Shown here one piece after another: positions 32,269 through 40,280 of a DNA stretch of 64,000 bases. A program made the position numbers and the translations under genes. The notes beneath the pieces are model-generated. The model was not told the DNA's origin and made no database searches. It saw only the letters and a list, made by a program, of their open reading frames with translations. Where the stretch lies: the NCBI RefSeq assembly GCF_000712075.1, contig NZ_JONW01000005.1, positions 253,001 to 317,000 on the forward strand, in the 5' to 3' direction. The stretch comes from Caulobacter sp. UNC358MFTsu5.1 (GTDB taxonomy: Bacteria; Pseudomonadota; Alphaproteobacteria; Caulobacterales; Caulobacteraceae). Each line of letters opens with the position of its first letter. Position 1 is the first letter of the stretch.

Positions 32269-32424
32269 GACGACTCCCCCTAAGGGCGATCTAGAAGCAA
32301 GCTGCCCGCTCTAGTCAAGATTGCTCGACGCGCCAGCTCAACTATTCTTCGCCCATCGCGGCCCCTTGCCTATTTTACACTCGTATAGCAACCTCCTCCC
32401 CACACTCTGGGGAGAGGAACGAGC

Positions 32425-34071
32425 ATGGCCGTCCAGCAGCGCGACGCCGTCATCATCGGCGGGGGCCACAACGGGCTGGTCTGCGCCTTCTACCTGGCCA
32501 GCGCCGGGCTGAAGGTCACGGTCTGCGAGGCCCGCGACGTGGTCGGCGGGGCGGCGGTGACCGAGGAGTTCCACCCCGGCTTCCGCAACTCGGTGGCCAG
32601 CTACACGGTCAGCCTGCTGAGCCCCAAGGTCATCGCCGACATGGACCTGCACGGCCACGGCCTGCGGATCCTGGAGCGGCCGATCTCCAACTTCCTGCCG
32701 ATCGACGACAAGACCTACATGAAGCTGGGCGGCGGACTGGAGCGCACCCAGGCCGAGTTCCGCAAGTTCTCGGCCCGCGACGCCGAGCGCCTGCCGGCCT
32801 ATTACGACATGCTGGACGAGATCGGCGACGTGCTGCGCGACCTGGCCGCCGAGACCCCGCCGAACCTGGGCGACGGCCTGCCGGGCCTGCTGCGCGGGCT
32901 GAAGCAGGGCGGCCGGCTGGCGGGCCTGTCCCGCCAGCGCAAGCGCGACCTGCTGGACCTGTTCACCAAGAGCGCCCGCGACGTCCTGGACGGCTGGTTC
33001 GAGAGCGACGCGGTCAAGGCCAGCTTCGGCTTCGACGCCGTAGTCGGCAACTTCGCCAGCCCCGACACGCCGGGATCGGCCTACGTCCTGCTGCACCACA
33101 CCTTCGGCGAGGTGAACGGCAAGAAGGGCGCCTGGGGCCACGCGGTGGGCGGCATGGGCGCGATCACCCAAGCCATGGCCAAGGCCTGCCGCGCCAAGGG
33201 CGTGGACATCCTGCTGAACGCCAAGGTCGAGGGCGTGCATGTCGAGGACATGCCTAAAGGCGCCGGCAAGCGGGCGGTGGGCGTGCAACTGGTCGACGGG
33301 ACCCAGATCATGGCCCCTATCGTCAGCTCCAACCTCAACCCGGCCCTGCTGTACGGGTCGCTGGTGCCGCCATCGGCCCTGCCCGCCCCGTTCAAGAAGG
33401 CGATCAAGGGCTACAAGAACGGCTCGGGCACCTTCCGCATGAACGTGGCCCTGTCGGAGCTGCCCGACTTCACCTGCCTGCCCGGCAAGGCCGTGGCCGA
33501 GCACCACCAGTGCGGCATCGTGCTGTCGCCGACCCTGGACTACATGGACGAGGCCTATCGCGACGCCAAGGCGACGGGGATTTCGAAGCGGCCGATCGTC
33601 GAGATCCTGATCCCCTCGACCCTGGACGACAGCCTGGCCCCTCCGGGCCAGCACGTGGCCAGCCTGTTCTGCCAGCAGTTCGCCTGGGACCTGCCGGACG
33701 GCCGCAGCTGGGACGACGAGCGCGAGGCGGCGGCCGACCTGATCATCGACACGGTCAACCAGTGGGCCCCGAACTTCAAGGCGTCGGTCCTGGGACGGAT
33801 GATCCTGTCGCCGGTCGACCTGGAGCGGAAGTTCGGCCTGGTCAACGGCGACATCATGCACGGCCACATGTCGCTGGATCAGCTGTGGGCGGCCCGGCCG
33901 GTGCTGGGCCACGCCAGCCACCGGGCGCCGATCAAGGGGCTCTACATGTGCGGCGCCGGGTGCCACCCGGGCGGCGGCGTCTCGGGCAATCCGGGGCGCA
34001 ACGCGGCGCGGGAGATCCTGCGCGACCGGGATTTCACGACGGCGGTGAAGCTGAGCCTGGTGGGGCGGTGA
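32425..34071 (+). CDS. PYROXD2/phytoene-dehydrogenase-like FAD oxidoreductase
   Basis: A 548-residue flavoprotein. The Rossmann dinucleotide motif is at the N-terminus (AVIIGGGHNGLVCAFYLASAG), followed by VCEARDVVGGAAVTEEFHPG, and the C-terminal FAD motif is LYMCGAGCHPGGGVSGNPGRN. The pattern matches the NAD(P)/FAD-dependent oxidoreductases related to human PYROXD2 rather than true carotenoid desaturases, since no carotenoid genes are nearby. The substrate is unknown. It precedes the Rieske oxygenase gene in the same direction, separated by repeat R2, and the two could act on the same amine or aromatic substrate. Confidence 0.85.
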   Translation: MAVQQRDAVIIGGGHNGLVCAFYLASAGLKVTVCEARDVVGGAAVTEEFHPGFRNSVASYTVSLLSPKVIADMDLHGHGLRILERPISNFLPIDDKTYMKLGGGLERTQAEFRKFSARDAERLPAYYDMLDEIGDVLRDLAAETPPNLGDGLPGLLRGLKQGGRLAGLSRQRKRDLLDLFTKSARDVLDGWFESDAVKASFGFDAVVGNFASPDTPGSAYVLLHHTFGEVNGKKGAWGHAVGGMGAITQAMAKACRAKGVDILLNAKVEGVHVEDMPKGAGKRAVGVQLVDGTQIMAPIVSSNLNPALLYGSLVPPSALPAPFKKAIKGYKNGSGTFRMNVALSELPDFTCLPGKAVAEHHQCGIVLSPTLDYMDEAYRDAKATGISKRPIVEILIPSTLDDSLAPPGQHVASLFCQQFAWDLPDGRSWDDEREAAADLIIDTVNQWAPNFKASVLGRMILSPVDLERKFGLVNGDIMHGHMSLDQLWAARPVLGHASHRAPIKGLYMCGAGCHPGGGVSGNPGRNAAREILRDRDFTTAVKLSLVGR

Positions 34072-34083
34072 TGTCTCGAAAAT

Positions 34084-34209
34084 CCGCTCATCCCGGCGAA
34101 TGCCGGGACCCAGATGGAATGGCCTTGAGGCTGACGCCAAGAGCTCTGAGCTCCTCCAATCAGCCACCCCACTATGGGATCTGGGTCCCGGCATTCGCCG
34201 GGATGAGCC
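34084..34209. repeat. R2 palindromic repeat, copy 1
   Basis: Ends CCGCTCATCCCGGCGAATGC and GCATTCGCCGGGATGAG, with inner GGGACCCAGAT / ATCTGGGTCCC. The core is the near reverse complement of the copy at 38625-38755. Confidence 0.92.
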
Positions 34210-34228
34210 GATTTAAGGAGATCTGGTG

Positions 34229-35380
34229 ATGGATATGGCCCAACTCCCCGACCACGACCCCGACGCCGACGCCGACTACGGCCTGCCCGGCTGGATCTAC
34301 GGCAGCGAGCGGTTCTTCCGCGAGGAGCAGGACAAGGTCCTGCGCCCCTCCTGGCAGATCGTCTGCCATCTGAACGACATCCCCCGGGCCGGCGACTTCC
34401 ACACCTTCGAGTTCCTGGGCGAGAGCGTGGTGGTGGTGCGCGGCAAGGACGGCGGGGTCCGGGCCTTCGCCAATGTCTGCCGCCACCGCGCCGCCCGGCT
34501 GCTGGACGGCCCCGTCGGCCACTGCGCGCGGATCGTCTGCCCCTACCACGCCTGGACCTACGCCCTGGACGGCCGGCTGATCGCCGCGCCCTATCCCGAG
34601 ACCTACCCCGCCCTGAACGTCGACCAGCAGAGCCTGGCCCCGTTCCAGGTGGAGGTCTATCGCGGCTTCGTCTTCGTGCGCCTCGAGGGCGATGGCCCCA
34701 GCGTCGCCGAGATGATGGCCCCCTACGACCACGAGCTGGAGCCCTACCGGTTCGAGGAGATGGTCCCGTTCGGCCGGGTCACCCTGCGGCCCCGCGAGGT
34801 GAACTGGAAGAACATCAGCGACAACTATTCCGACGGCCTGCACATCCCCGTGGCCCATCCGGGCCTGACGCGGCTGTTCGGCAAGGGCTACGGCGTCGAA
34901 GCGCAGACTTGGGTCGACAAGATGTGGGGCCAGCTGATCGACGAGCCGTCGCGCAACCCGTCCGAGCGCCTCTACCAGCGCATCCTGCCCGACTCCGACC
35001 ACCTGCCGCCCGAGCGCAAGCGGCTGTGGACCTATTTCAAGCTCTGGCCCAACCAGGCCTTCGACATCTATCCGGACCAGGTGGACTTCATGCAGTTCAT
35101 CCCGGTCTCGGCCACCCGGACCATGATCCGCGAGATCGCCTACGCCCTGCCGGACGAGCGGCGCGAGATGCGGGCGGCGCGCTATCTGAACTGGCGCATC
35201 AACCGCCAGGTCAACGCCGAGGACACCGAGCTGGTGGCCCGCGTCCAGCAGGGCATGGCCTCGCGGACCTTCACGGCGGGACCGCTGGCGGAGACCGAGG
35301 TGAGCTTGCGGAGCTTCGGCCGGAAGATGCGGGCGCTGATCCCGCAGGCAAGGCTGCCGCGGCCGCCGGAGGGGTGGTGA
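34229..35380 (+). CDS. Rieske aromatic-ring or amine oxygenase, alpha subunit
   Basis: A 383-residue non-haem iron oxygenase. The Rieske [2Fe-2S] ligands are CRH (C84, H86) and CPYH (C104, H107), with spacing normal for the family. The catalytic Fe(II) site is in NISDNYSDGLHIPVAHPGL (H205, H210, and an upstream Asp). It is of the SRPBCC/RHO alpha type, such as carnitine, choline/betaine or stachydrine demethylases. No ferredoxin or reductase gene is adjacent, so it must borrow an electron-transfer partner. ATG at 34229 follows AAGGAG. With the nearby BetI-like regulator, a role in quaternary amine or polyamine breakdown is an inference. Confidence 0.88.
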   Translation: MDMAQLPDHDPDADADYGLPGWIYGSERFFREEQDKVLRPSWQIVCHLNDIPRAGDFHTFEFLGESVVVVRGKDGGVRAFANVCRHRAARLLDGPVGHCARIVCPYHAWTYALDGRLIAAPYPETYPALNVDQQSLAPFQVEVYRGFVFVRLEGDGPSVAEMMAPYDHELEPYRFEEMVPFGRVTLRPREVNWKNISDNYSDGLHIPVAHPGLTRLFGKGYGVEAQTWVDKMWGQLIDEPSRNPSERLYQRILPDSDHLPPERKRLWTYFKLWPNQAFDIYPDQVDFMQFIPVSATRTMIREIAYALPDERREMRAARYLNWRINRQVNAEDTELVARVQQGMASRTFTAGPLAETEVSLRSFGRKMRALIPQARLPRPPEGW

Positions 35381-35405
35381 CCCACGGCCCCATCACGACA
35401 ACAAA

Positions 35406-35520
35406 GGTTGTCATCCCGGAAAGCGCGCAGCGCTTGTCCGGGACCCAGGGGCGGCTGCACGGCTTTCGCCCGGTCCCCTGGGTCCCGGACAGCCTCTGCG
35501 GGGCTTCCGGGATGACAACC
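35406..35520. repeat. R1 palindromic repeat, copy 2
   Basis: Ends GGTTGTCATCCCGGAA and TTCCGGGATGACAACC with inner GTCCGGGACCCAGGGG / CCCCTGGGTCCCGGAC. It lies between the Rieske gene and the BetI-like regulator gene. Confidence 0.92.
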
Positions 35521-35546
35521 GTTTTGGATGCTCGGGGCCTTCAGCC

Positions 35547-36167
35547 ATGACCCCTCGCGCCGCCTTCACCCGCGAGGCTCCCGACGTCCGTCGCACGGCC
35601 TTGATCGAGGCCGCCGCCCGGGTGCTGGCGGCCAAGGGCGTGGCCGGCGCCTCCGTGCGGACGATCTGCGCCGAGGCGGGGGTCAGCGCCGGCCTGCTGC
35701 GGCACTATTTCGACGGCGTCGACGCCCTGATCGCCGCGACCTACGAGGCGACCGGGGCGCGGATCGACGCGGCGCTGGAGGCGGCGGTCGAGGCGGCGGG
35801 CGGCGATCCCCGCGCGCGCTTGTCGGCCTATCTGACCGCCAGCTTCGCCCCGCCGGTGCTGGACCCGGACCTGCTGGCCACCTGGCTGGCCTTCTGGAGC
35901 CTGGTGAAGGTGGACGCCGACGTCGCGGCGATCCACCGTCGCACCTACGCCGGCTATCGCGCCCGGCTGGAGGAGCTGCTGGCGGCCTGCGATCCGTCGG
36001 TGGACGCGAGACTGGCCGCCATCGGCCTGACGGCCGTCGTGGACGGGCTGTGGCTGGAGCTGTGCCTGGACGAGACCGTGTTCACCCCGGCCGAGGCGGG
36101 AGCGATCGCCGAGCGGCTGGCGGCCTCTTACCTGACCCCTCTCCCAGAGGGAGAAGGTGAGTTTTAA
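35547..36167 (+). CDS. BetI-like TetR-family regulator
   Basis: A 206-residue regulator. The HTH is ALIEAAARVLAAKGVAGAS plus ICAEAGVSAGLLRHYFDGVD, and the ligand domain contains TWLAFWSLVKVDADVAAIHR and LAAIGLTAVVDGLWLELCL, which match the BetI pattern (AWLAFWASS and ALIDGLWLRAAL in E. coli). BetI responds to choline, so control of the adjacent Rieske oxygenase and PYROXD2-like genes is plausible but not proven. The last ten codons (TPLPEGEGEF) lie in a partial R4 repeat. Its stop TAA shares TTAA with the convergent gene's stop. Confidence 0.85.
   Translation: MTPRAAFTREAPDVRRTALIEAAARVLAAKGVAGASVRTICAEAGVSAGLLRHYFDGVDALIAATYEATGARIDAALEAAVEAAGGDPRARLSAYLTASFAPPVLDPDLLATWLAFWSLVKVDADVAAIHRRTYAGYRARLEELLAACDPSVDARLAAIGLTAVVDGLWLELCLDETVFTPAEAGAIAERLAASYLTPLPEGEGEF
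36138..36160. repeat. R4 fragment in the 3' end of the BetI-like gene
   Basis: Contains CCCTCTCCCAGAGGGAGAAGG, the end hairpin of R4 only; no matching second half was found nearby. Confidence 0.6.
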
Positions 36168-36403
36168 GCCGCCGCCTGGGCGCCGAGGCTCGCGCGGCCC
36201 CAGCTGGCGCGGCGGACTTCCGGTTCGGAGACCGACACCCGGGCGGTCTTGCCCTGGGTGCGCATGTGGCGGGCCAGCATCTCGGCCACGCCGACGGCTT
36301 CGGGCTGGGCGGGATAGGAGCCGATCAGGTCGGGGGCGTCGTTCCAGGTCACGTGCCAGACGCCGGAGACGGGTCGAACGAAGTAGGTGTGTTCGTCGGC
36401 CAT
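36164..36403 (-). CDS. Small DUF2188-like protein
   Basis: A 79-residue protein (MADEHTYFVRPVSGVWHVTW, then an Ala/Val helix and a basic end). The Trp-containing strand and following helix (QPEAVGVAEMLARHMRTQG) resemble the small DUF2188 fold, though the match is weak. AGGAG lies 8 nt before ATG at 36403, which supports the start over the in-frame MIP extension. Convergent with the BetI-like gene with a 4-nt overlap. Function unknown. Confidence 0.55.
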   Translation of the reverse strand: MADEHTYFVRPVSGVWHVTWNDAPDLIGSYPAQPEAVGVAEMLARHMRTQGKTARVSVSEPEVRRASWGRASLGAQAAA

Positions 36404-36589
36404 GGGGATCACTCCTTTATGCTCACTCAGCGTCGGTCTTACCGCGCGTGCATGACAGCTGTTTCAATGCTGCACAGCAACATCGTGTTGCATTGCACAC
36501 TGCAGGAGCCACGCCAAGCGGACTTTTGGTGAATCCCCAGGCAAGATTGCGGCGGCTCGAGTGATAAAAGGAAATGCGCGGACGACACG

Positions 36590-36654
36590 GGGGACACACA
36601 CTCGCGGTGCGGCCTCGAAAATCGTCACGGCGCGAGGGGCGAGTGTGTGTCCCC
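36590..36654. repeat. R6 repeat, copy 3
   Basis: Ends GGGGACACACACTCG and CGAGTGTGTGTCCCC; preceded by CGACAC as at the RAYT copies. No transposase is nearby, so it is a solitary copy. It lies between two small genes in a gap of about 265 nt that otherwise holds only AT-richer sequence. Confidence 0.9.
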
Positions 36655-36668
36655 TCCTTCGGCCGTTC

Positions 36669-36854
36669 CTAGTGCTTCCAGACGAACAGCGAGACCACGG
36701 CGAGGATCAGGCTGACATAGAAGCCCAGTCCCCACATCAGGTGCTCGCCCTCGTCGTCGCTGTAGCGGGAGTCGAGCAGGCGATCGCCGAGCGGCAGGGC
36801 CGCCCCGAACGAGACGACCAGCTGACCGGTGGCGATGAGGAGGCGAGTGATCAT
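36669..36854 (-). CDS. Small two-TM membrane protein, unknown function
   Basis: A 61-residue protein with two hydrophobic stretches (RLLIATGQLVVSFGAALPL and MWGLGFYVSLILAVVSLFVW) and an acidic loop (DSRYSDDEGEH). Its start is uncertain: ATG at 36854 has no clear ribosome site, and TTG at 36875 is an alternative. It lies just downstream of repeat R6. No family recognised. Confidence 0.45.
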   Translation of the reverse strand: MITRLLIATGQLVVSFGAALPLGDRLLDSRYSDDEGEHLMWGLGFYVSLILAVVSLFVWKH

Positions 36855-37014
36855 GGTACGGACGGTGCGCCTCAAAGGTTAACGGGACGCTTAAGTTGTA
36901 GGTTGCGATTCGCTCAACGACGTTGTGGCAATTGCGCCCGGAAGACCTTTTCCCGCACGGAGCTTTCAAACCGATCGCCTCGCCCTATGCTGTGGTCACG
37001 CTTCGAGCCGTGAC

Positions 37015-37326
37015 ATGAGCCTGACCGACGCCCTTCTCCTCCTGGCCTTCATTCTCGCCAACATGGCGGCCGGCGCGATCTCGATGTTCCGCTACGCCCA
37101 GGTGAGCAGCATCCTGGCCCAGCGGCATCCGGACCTCTGGCGGACCTTCCAGGGGTATTCCTTCGCCGCCCGCGACGCCGCGGGCCGCTTCTACTGCAGC
37201 CGCGCGCCCTTCCGCCTGAACGACCCCGAACTGTCGCGCGCGGTCATCCGGTCGTGGATCGCCACGGGCGTCTGGATCGCCGTGATCCTGGCCGCCTTCG
37301 CGACCGCCGTCGTGCGCGGCGGCTAG
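37015..37326 (+). CDS. Small membrane protein, unknown function
   Basis: About 103 residues: an N-terminal membrane helix (ALLLLAFILANMAAGAISM), a polar middle with aromatic residues (DLWRTFQGYSFAARDAAGRF), and a C-terminal helix (WIATGVWIAVILAAFATAVV). ATG at 37015 is preferred over an upstream in-frame start without a ribosome site. It is convergent with the amidohydrolase gene with a 4-nt gap. No family recognised. Confidence 0.6.
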   Translation: MSLTDALLLLAFILANMAAGAISMFRYAQVSSILAQRHPDLWRTFQGYSFAARDAAGRFYCSRAPFRLNDPELSRAVIRSWIATGVWIAVILAAFATAVVRGG

Positions 37327-37330
37327 GCGC

Positions 37331-38605
37331 TCAGTCCTTCACCACCACCCCGCCCTTCATCACCGCGCTGACGTGCTCCAGCACCGAGACGTCGGCCATG
37401 GCGTCGCCGTCCACGGCGATCAGGTCGGCGTAGCGGCCGGGGGCGACGGCGCCGACGTCGGTCTTGCCCATCAGCTCGGCCGCCACGGTGGTGGCCGACT
37501 GGACGGCCTGCATCGGGGTCATGCCCCACTGCACCATGTACTTCATCTGCCGGGCGTTCAGCCCGTGCGGATAGACCCCGGCGTCGGTGCCGTAGGCGAT
37601 CTTGACCCCGGCCTTCACCGCCTTGCGGAAGCCCTCGCGCTGGGCCTGGGTGGTCTCGTAGTTCTTGCGCAGGGTCTCGGCCGGCCAGCCGTGGGCCTTG
37701 CCGTAGGCGTCGATCCAGTCGCCGTCATAGATGTCGGCCACCAGGAACACGCCCTTGGCCTTCATCATGGCGATGGCCTCGTCGTCCATCAGCGAGCCGT
37801 GCTCGATCGAGCGCACGCCGGCCCGCATGGCCGACTTCATGCCCTCGGCCCCGTGGGCGTGGGCGGTGGCGTAGGTCCCGCGGCGGGCGGCCTCCTGGAT
37901 GGCCGCGCGCATCTCGTCCTCGGTCAGCTCCTGCTGGCCGGGCTCGGTGCCGACGGTCAGGACAGCGCCGGTGGCGATCAGCTTCAGGAAGTCGGCGTGG
38001 TGGGCCAGGATGTTGGCCGCCTTGCGACGGGCGTCGGCGGCGTCGGTGACCACGCCCACGCGCATCTCGTCGGGCAGCTTCACGTCGTCGGAGATGCCGG
38101 TGATCTCGCCGCCGCCGCCGGGAATGGTGATGTAGGCGCCGGCCACCGACATGCGCGGGCCAGGCACCAGGCCGTTGTCGATCGCGTCGCGCAGGGCCAC
38201 GTCCCCGAACGCCCGCCAGGTGCCGACGTCGCGCACGCTGGTGAAGCCGGCCTCAAGGGTCTTCCGCGCGTGGTCGGCGCCGATATAGGCCTGGTAGGCG
38301 GCCGTGGTCAGCAGCGGCTCGGCGATGTTCTCGGTCTGCTCCTGGTCGACCAGGTGGGTGTGCATGTCGATCAGGCCGGGCAGCACCATGCGCTTGGACC
38401 AGTCGACGACCTTGCCGTCGGCGGGGGCGGCCTTCCACGGCCCGACCGCCACGATCCGCTCGCCGTCGATGGTGATCATCTGGTCGGTCAGCACCTTGCC
38501 CTGCAGGGTGTCGACCAGCTTGCCGGCGTGGACGTAGACGGGGGCGGCGTGCGAGGCGAACGCGGTGAGCGTCAGGGCGGCGGCCACGAGGGCGGTGCGG
38601 ATCAT
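37331..38605 (-). CDS. Exported metal-dependent amidohydrolase (Xaa-Arg dipeptidase-like)
   Basis: A 424-residue amidohydrolase with a signal peptide (MIRTALVAAALTLTAFASHA). Metal ligands are in DMHTHLV, the Lys in FLKLIATG, His residues in YATAHAHG and SIEHGSL, and the final Asp in IAYGTDAGVYPHG, so a binuclear centre is likely. It resembles the Caulobacter proteins of the Cc2672 group that cleave Xaa-Arg/Lys dipeptides, but the substrate is inferred. It lies next to an APC permease gene in the same direction, with R2 between them, which suggests uptake of the released amino acid. Confidence 0.87.
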   Translation of the reverse strand: MIRTALVAAALTLTAFASHAAPVYVHAGKLVDTLQGKVLTDQMITIDGERIVAVGPWKAAPADGKVVDWSKRMVLPGLIDMHTHLVDQEQTENIAEPLLTTAAYQAYIGADHARKTLEAGFTSVRDVGTWRAFGDVALRDAIDNGLVPGPRMSVAGAYITIPGGGGEITGISDDVKLPDEMRVGVVTDAADARRKAANILAHHADFLKLIATGAVLTVGTEPGQQELTEDEMRAAIQEAARRGTYATAHAHGAEGMKSAMRAGVRSIEHGSLMDDEAIAMMKAKGVFLVADIYDGDWIDAYGKAHGWPAETLRKNYETTQAQREGFRKAVKAGVKIAYGTDAGVYPHGLNARQMKYMVQWGMTPMQAVQSATTVAAELMGKTDVGAVAPGRYADLIAVDGDAMADVSVLEHVSAVMKGGVVVKD

Positions 38606-38624
38606 CTGAACGAGCCTCTTTATG

Positions 38625-38755
38625 ATCCGCTCATCCCGGCGAATGCCGGGACCCAGATCCCATGGCGGTGTGTCGGATTGGATGAGCTCAGCGCCCTTGG
38701 CGTCAGCCTCAAAGCCATTCCATCTGGGTCCCGGCATTCGCCGGGATGAGCGGAT
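38625..38755. repeat. R2 palindromic repeat, copy 2
   Basis: Same ends as copy 1 but the opposite core orientation (inner GGATGAGCTCAGCGCCCTTG on this strand). It lies between the amidohydrolase and permease genes. Confidence 0.92.
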
Positions 38756-38765
38756 ATCCTGAATG

Positions 38766-40115
38766 TCATGAGCTGGCCGAACGCCCCCGGGTCAGCAAGT
38801 AGAACGGCGCCCCCACGGCCAGCAGGGCTATGCCCCAGAGGACGGCCTCCTTGCCGGCCCCCACCAGGGTGAAGACCGCGTAGAGCCCGGCCAGGACGGC
38901 GATGACGGTCAGGGCCAGGGTCGGGGTGATCCGCCGGGCCGCCTGCAGCTTCAGCGCCGCCAGGGCGCAGGCCAGGTAGGTGAACAGCGAGGCCGTGGTG
39001 GCCAGCAGGGCGATGAAGGTGAAGACCTCGGCCATCGACTTGGCGTAGTTCATCGCCACCAGCACGGTCAGGAAGCCGGCCGACATCAGGTGGGCGCGGG
39101 CGGGCGTGCCGCGTTTCGACTCCTTGGCCAGGAAGGCCGGGAACACCCCGCCCCTCGCCATGGCGTAGGGCATCTCGCCCTGCAGCAGCACCCAGCCGTT
39201 CAGGGCCCCGAAGGCGCTGATCGCCGCGAACAGGGCCAGCAGCTGGCCGGCCGCCGGCCCCCACCAGCGGCCGACGAAGTCCGACAGCGGGGCGTTGGAC
39301 GTCTTCAGCGCGTCGACCGGGGTCAGCAGCACCACCGCCGAGCAGACCAGCAGGTAGATCAGGCCGGTGAACACCGTCCCGGCCAGGGTGGCGCGCGGGA
39401 TGGTGCGGGTGGGGTCGACCACCTTGCCGGCCGGGACCGTGGCCGACTCCAGGCCCAGCAGCGCCCACAGGGTCAGGGTGGCGGCGGCGGTGATCGCGCC
39501 GGGATGGATGTCGGCGGGGCGGAACGGGGTCAGGCTGACGCCCCCGGGAGCGCTTGGGCCGCGGCCGATGATCCAGAAGGCTAGGCCCGCCACGGCCACC
39601 AGCGGCAGCAGCTTCAGCACCGTCGTCACCACCTGCACCCCGCCGGCCAGGCGGGCGCCGGCGATGTTGATCCCGACCATCGTCCAGACCGCGCCCAGGG
39701 TGACCAGCAGGTGCATGCCCGGCACCTTGGCGATGGCCGGGAAGATCACCGACAGGTAGCTGACCGCCCCCGTGGCGATGGCGGCGTTGCCGACCCACAG
39801 CGAGATCCAGTAGCTCCACGCCACCATGAACCCGACCAGCGGCCCGAAGGCCTCCTGGGTGTAGGCGTAGGGACCGCCGGCCTTGGGGAACTCGCGCGAC
39901 AGCCCCGCGAACACGAAGGCCAGGGCCAGGCCGCCGGCGATCGTCACCAGCCAGCCGAACACCGCGTTCCAGCCGTAGGGGGCCAGGGAGGCGGGCAGCA
40001 TGAACACGCCCGAACCGATCATGTTGCCGACGACCAGCGCCGTGCACATCCAGAAGCCCAGGGCCTTGGGGCCCGTGACCTGGGGGATGGGGACCTTCTG
40101 GTGGGTCTCTGTCAT
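38766..40115 (-). CDS. APC-superfamily amino acid or polyamine permease
   Basis: A 449-residue inner-membrane transporter with about twelve helices. The start matches the AdiC/PotE-like branch: GFWMCTALVVGNMIGSGVFM, then LAPYGWNAVFGWL, AGLSREFPKAGGPYAYTQEA and GLESATVPAGKVVDPTRTIP. These carry arginine/agmatine, lysine/cadaverine or putrescine antiport in relatives; which one here is not known. It lies upstream of the dipeptidase-like gene in the same direction, separated by an R2 repeat, and could import the basic amino acid it releases. Confidence 0.88.
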   Translation of the reverse strand: MTETHQKVPIPQVTGPKALGFWMCTALVVGNMIGSGVFMLPASLAPYGWNAVFGWLVTIAGGLALAFVFAGLSREFPKAGGPYAYTQEAFGPLVGFMVAWSYWISLWVGNAAIATGAVSYLSVIFPAIAKVPGMHLLVTLGAVWTMVGINIAGARLAGGVQVVTTVLKLLPLVAVAGLAFWIIGRGPSAPGGVSLTPFRPADIHPGAITAAATLTLWALLGLESATVPAGKVVDPTRTIPRATLAGTVFTGLIYLLVCSAVVLLTPVDALKTSNAPLSDFVGRWWGPAAGQLLALFAAISAFGALNGWVLLQGEMPYAMARGGVFPAFLAKESKRGTPARAHLMSAGFLTVLVAMNYAKSMAEVFTFIALLATTASLFTYLACALAALKLQAARRITPTLALTVIAVLAGLYAVFTLVGAGKEAVLWGIALLAVGAPFYLLTRGRSASS

Positions 40116-40159
40116 GCGGTTACGCTTTCACGGGAACAGAGGTTCGTCACGCAAAACTC

Positions 40160-40269
40160 GTTGTCATCCCGGAAGCCCCGTAGGGGCTGTCCGGGACCCA
40201 GGGGACTGGGCAAAGGCGGTGCGGTTCACCTGGGTCCCGGACAGCGCTGCGCGCTTCCGGGATGACAAC
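40160..40269. repeat. R1 palindromic repeat, copy 3
   Basis: Ends GTTGTCATCCCGGAAGC and GCTTCCGGGATGACAAC-like. It is opposite in core orientation to copy 1. It fills most of the gap between the permease and TonB receptor genes. Confidence 0.92.
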
Positions 40270-40280
40270 CCTGACTGCGG

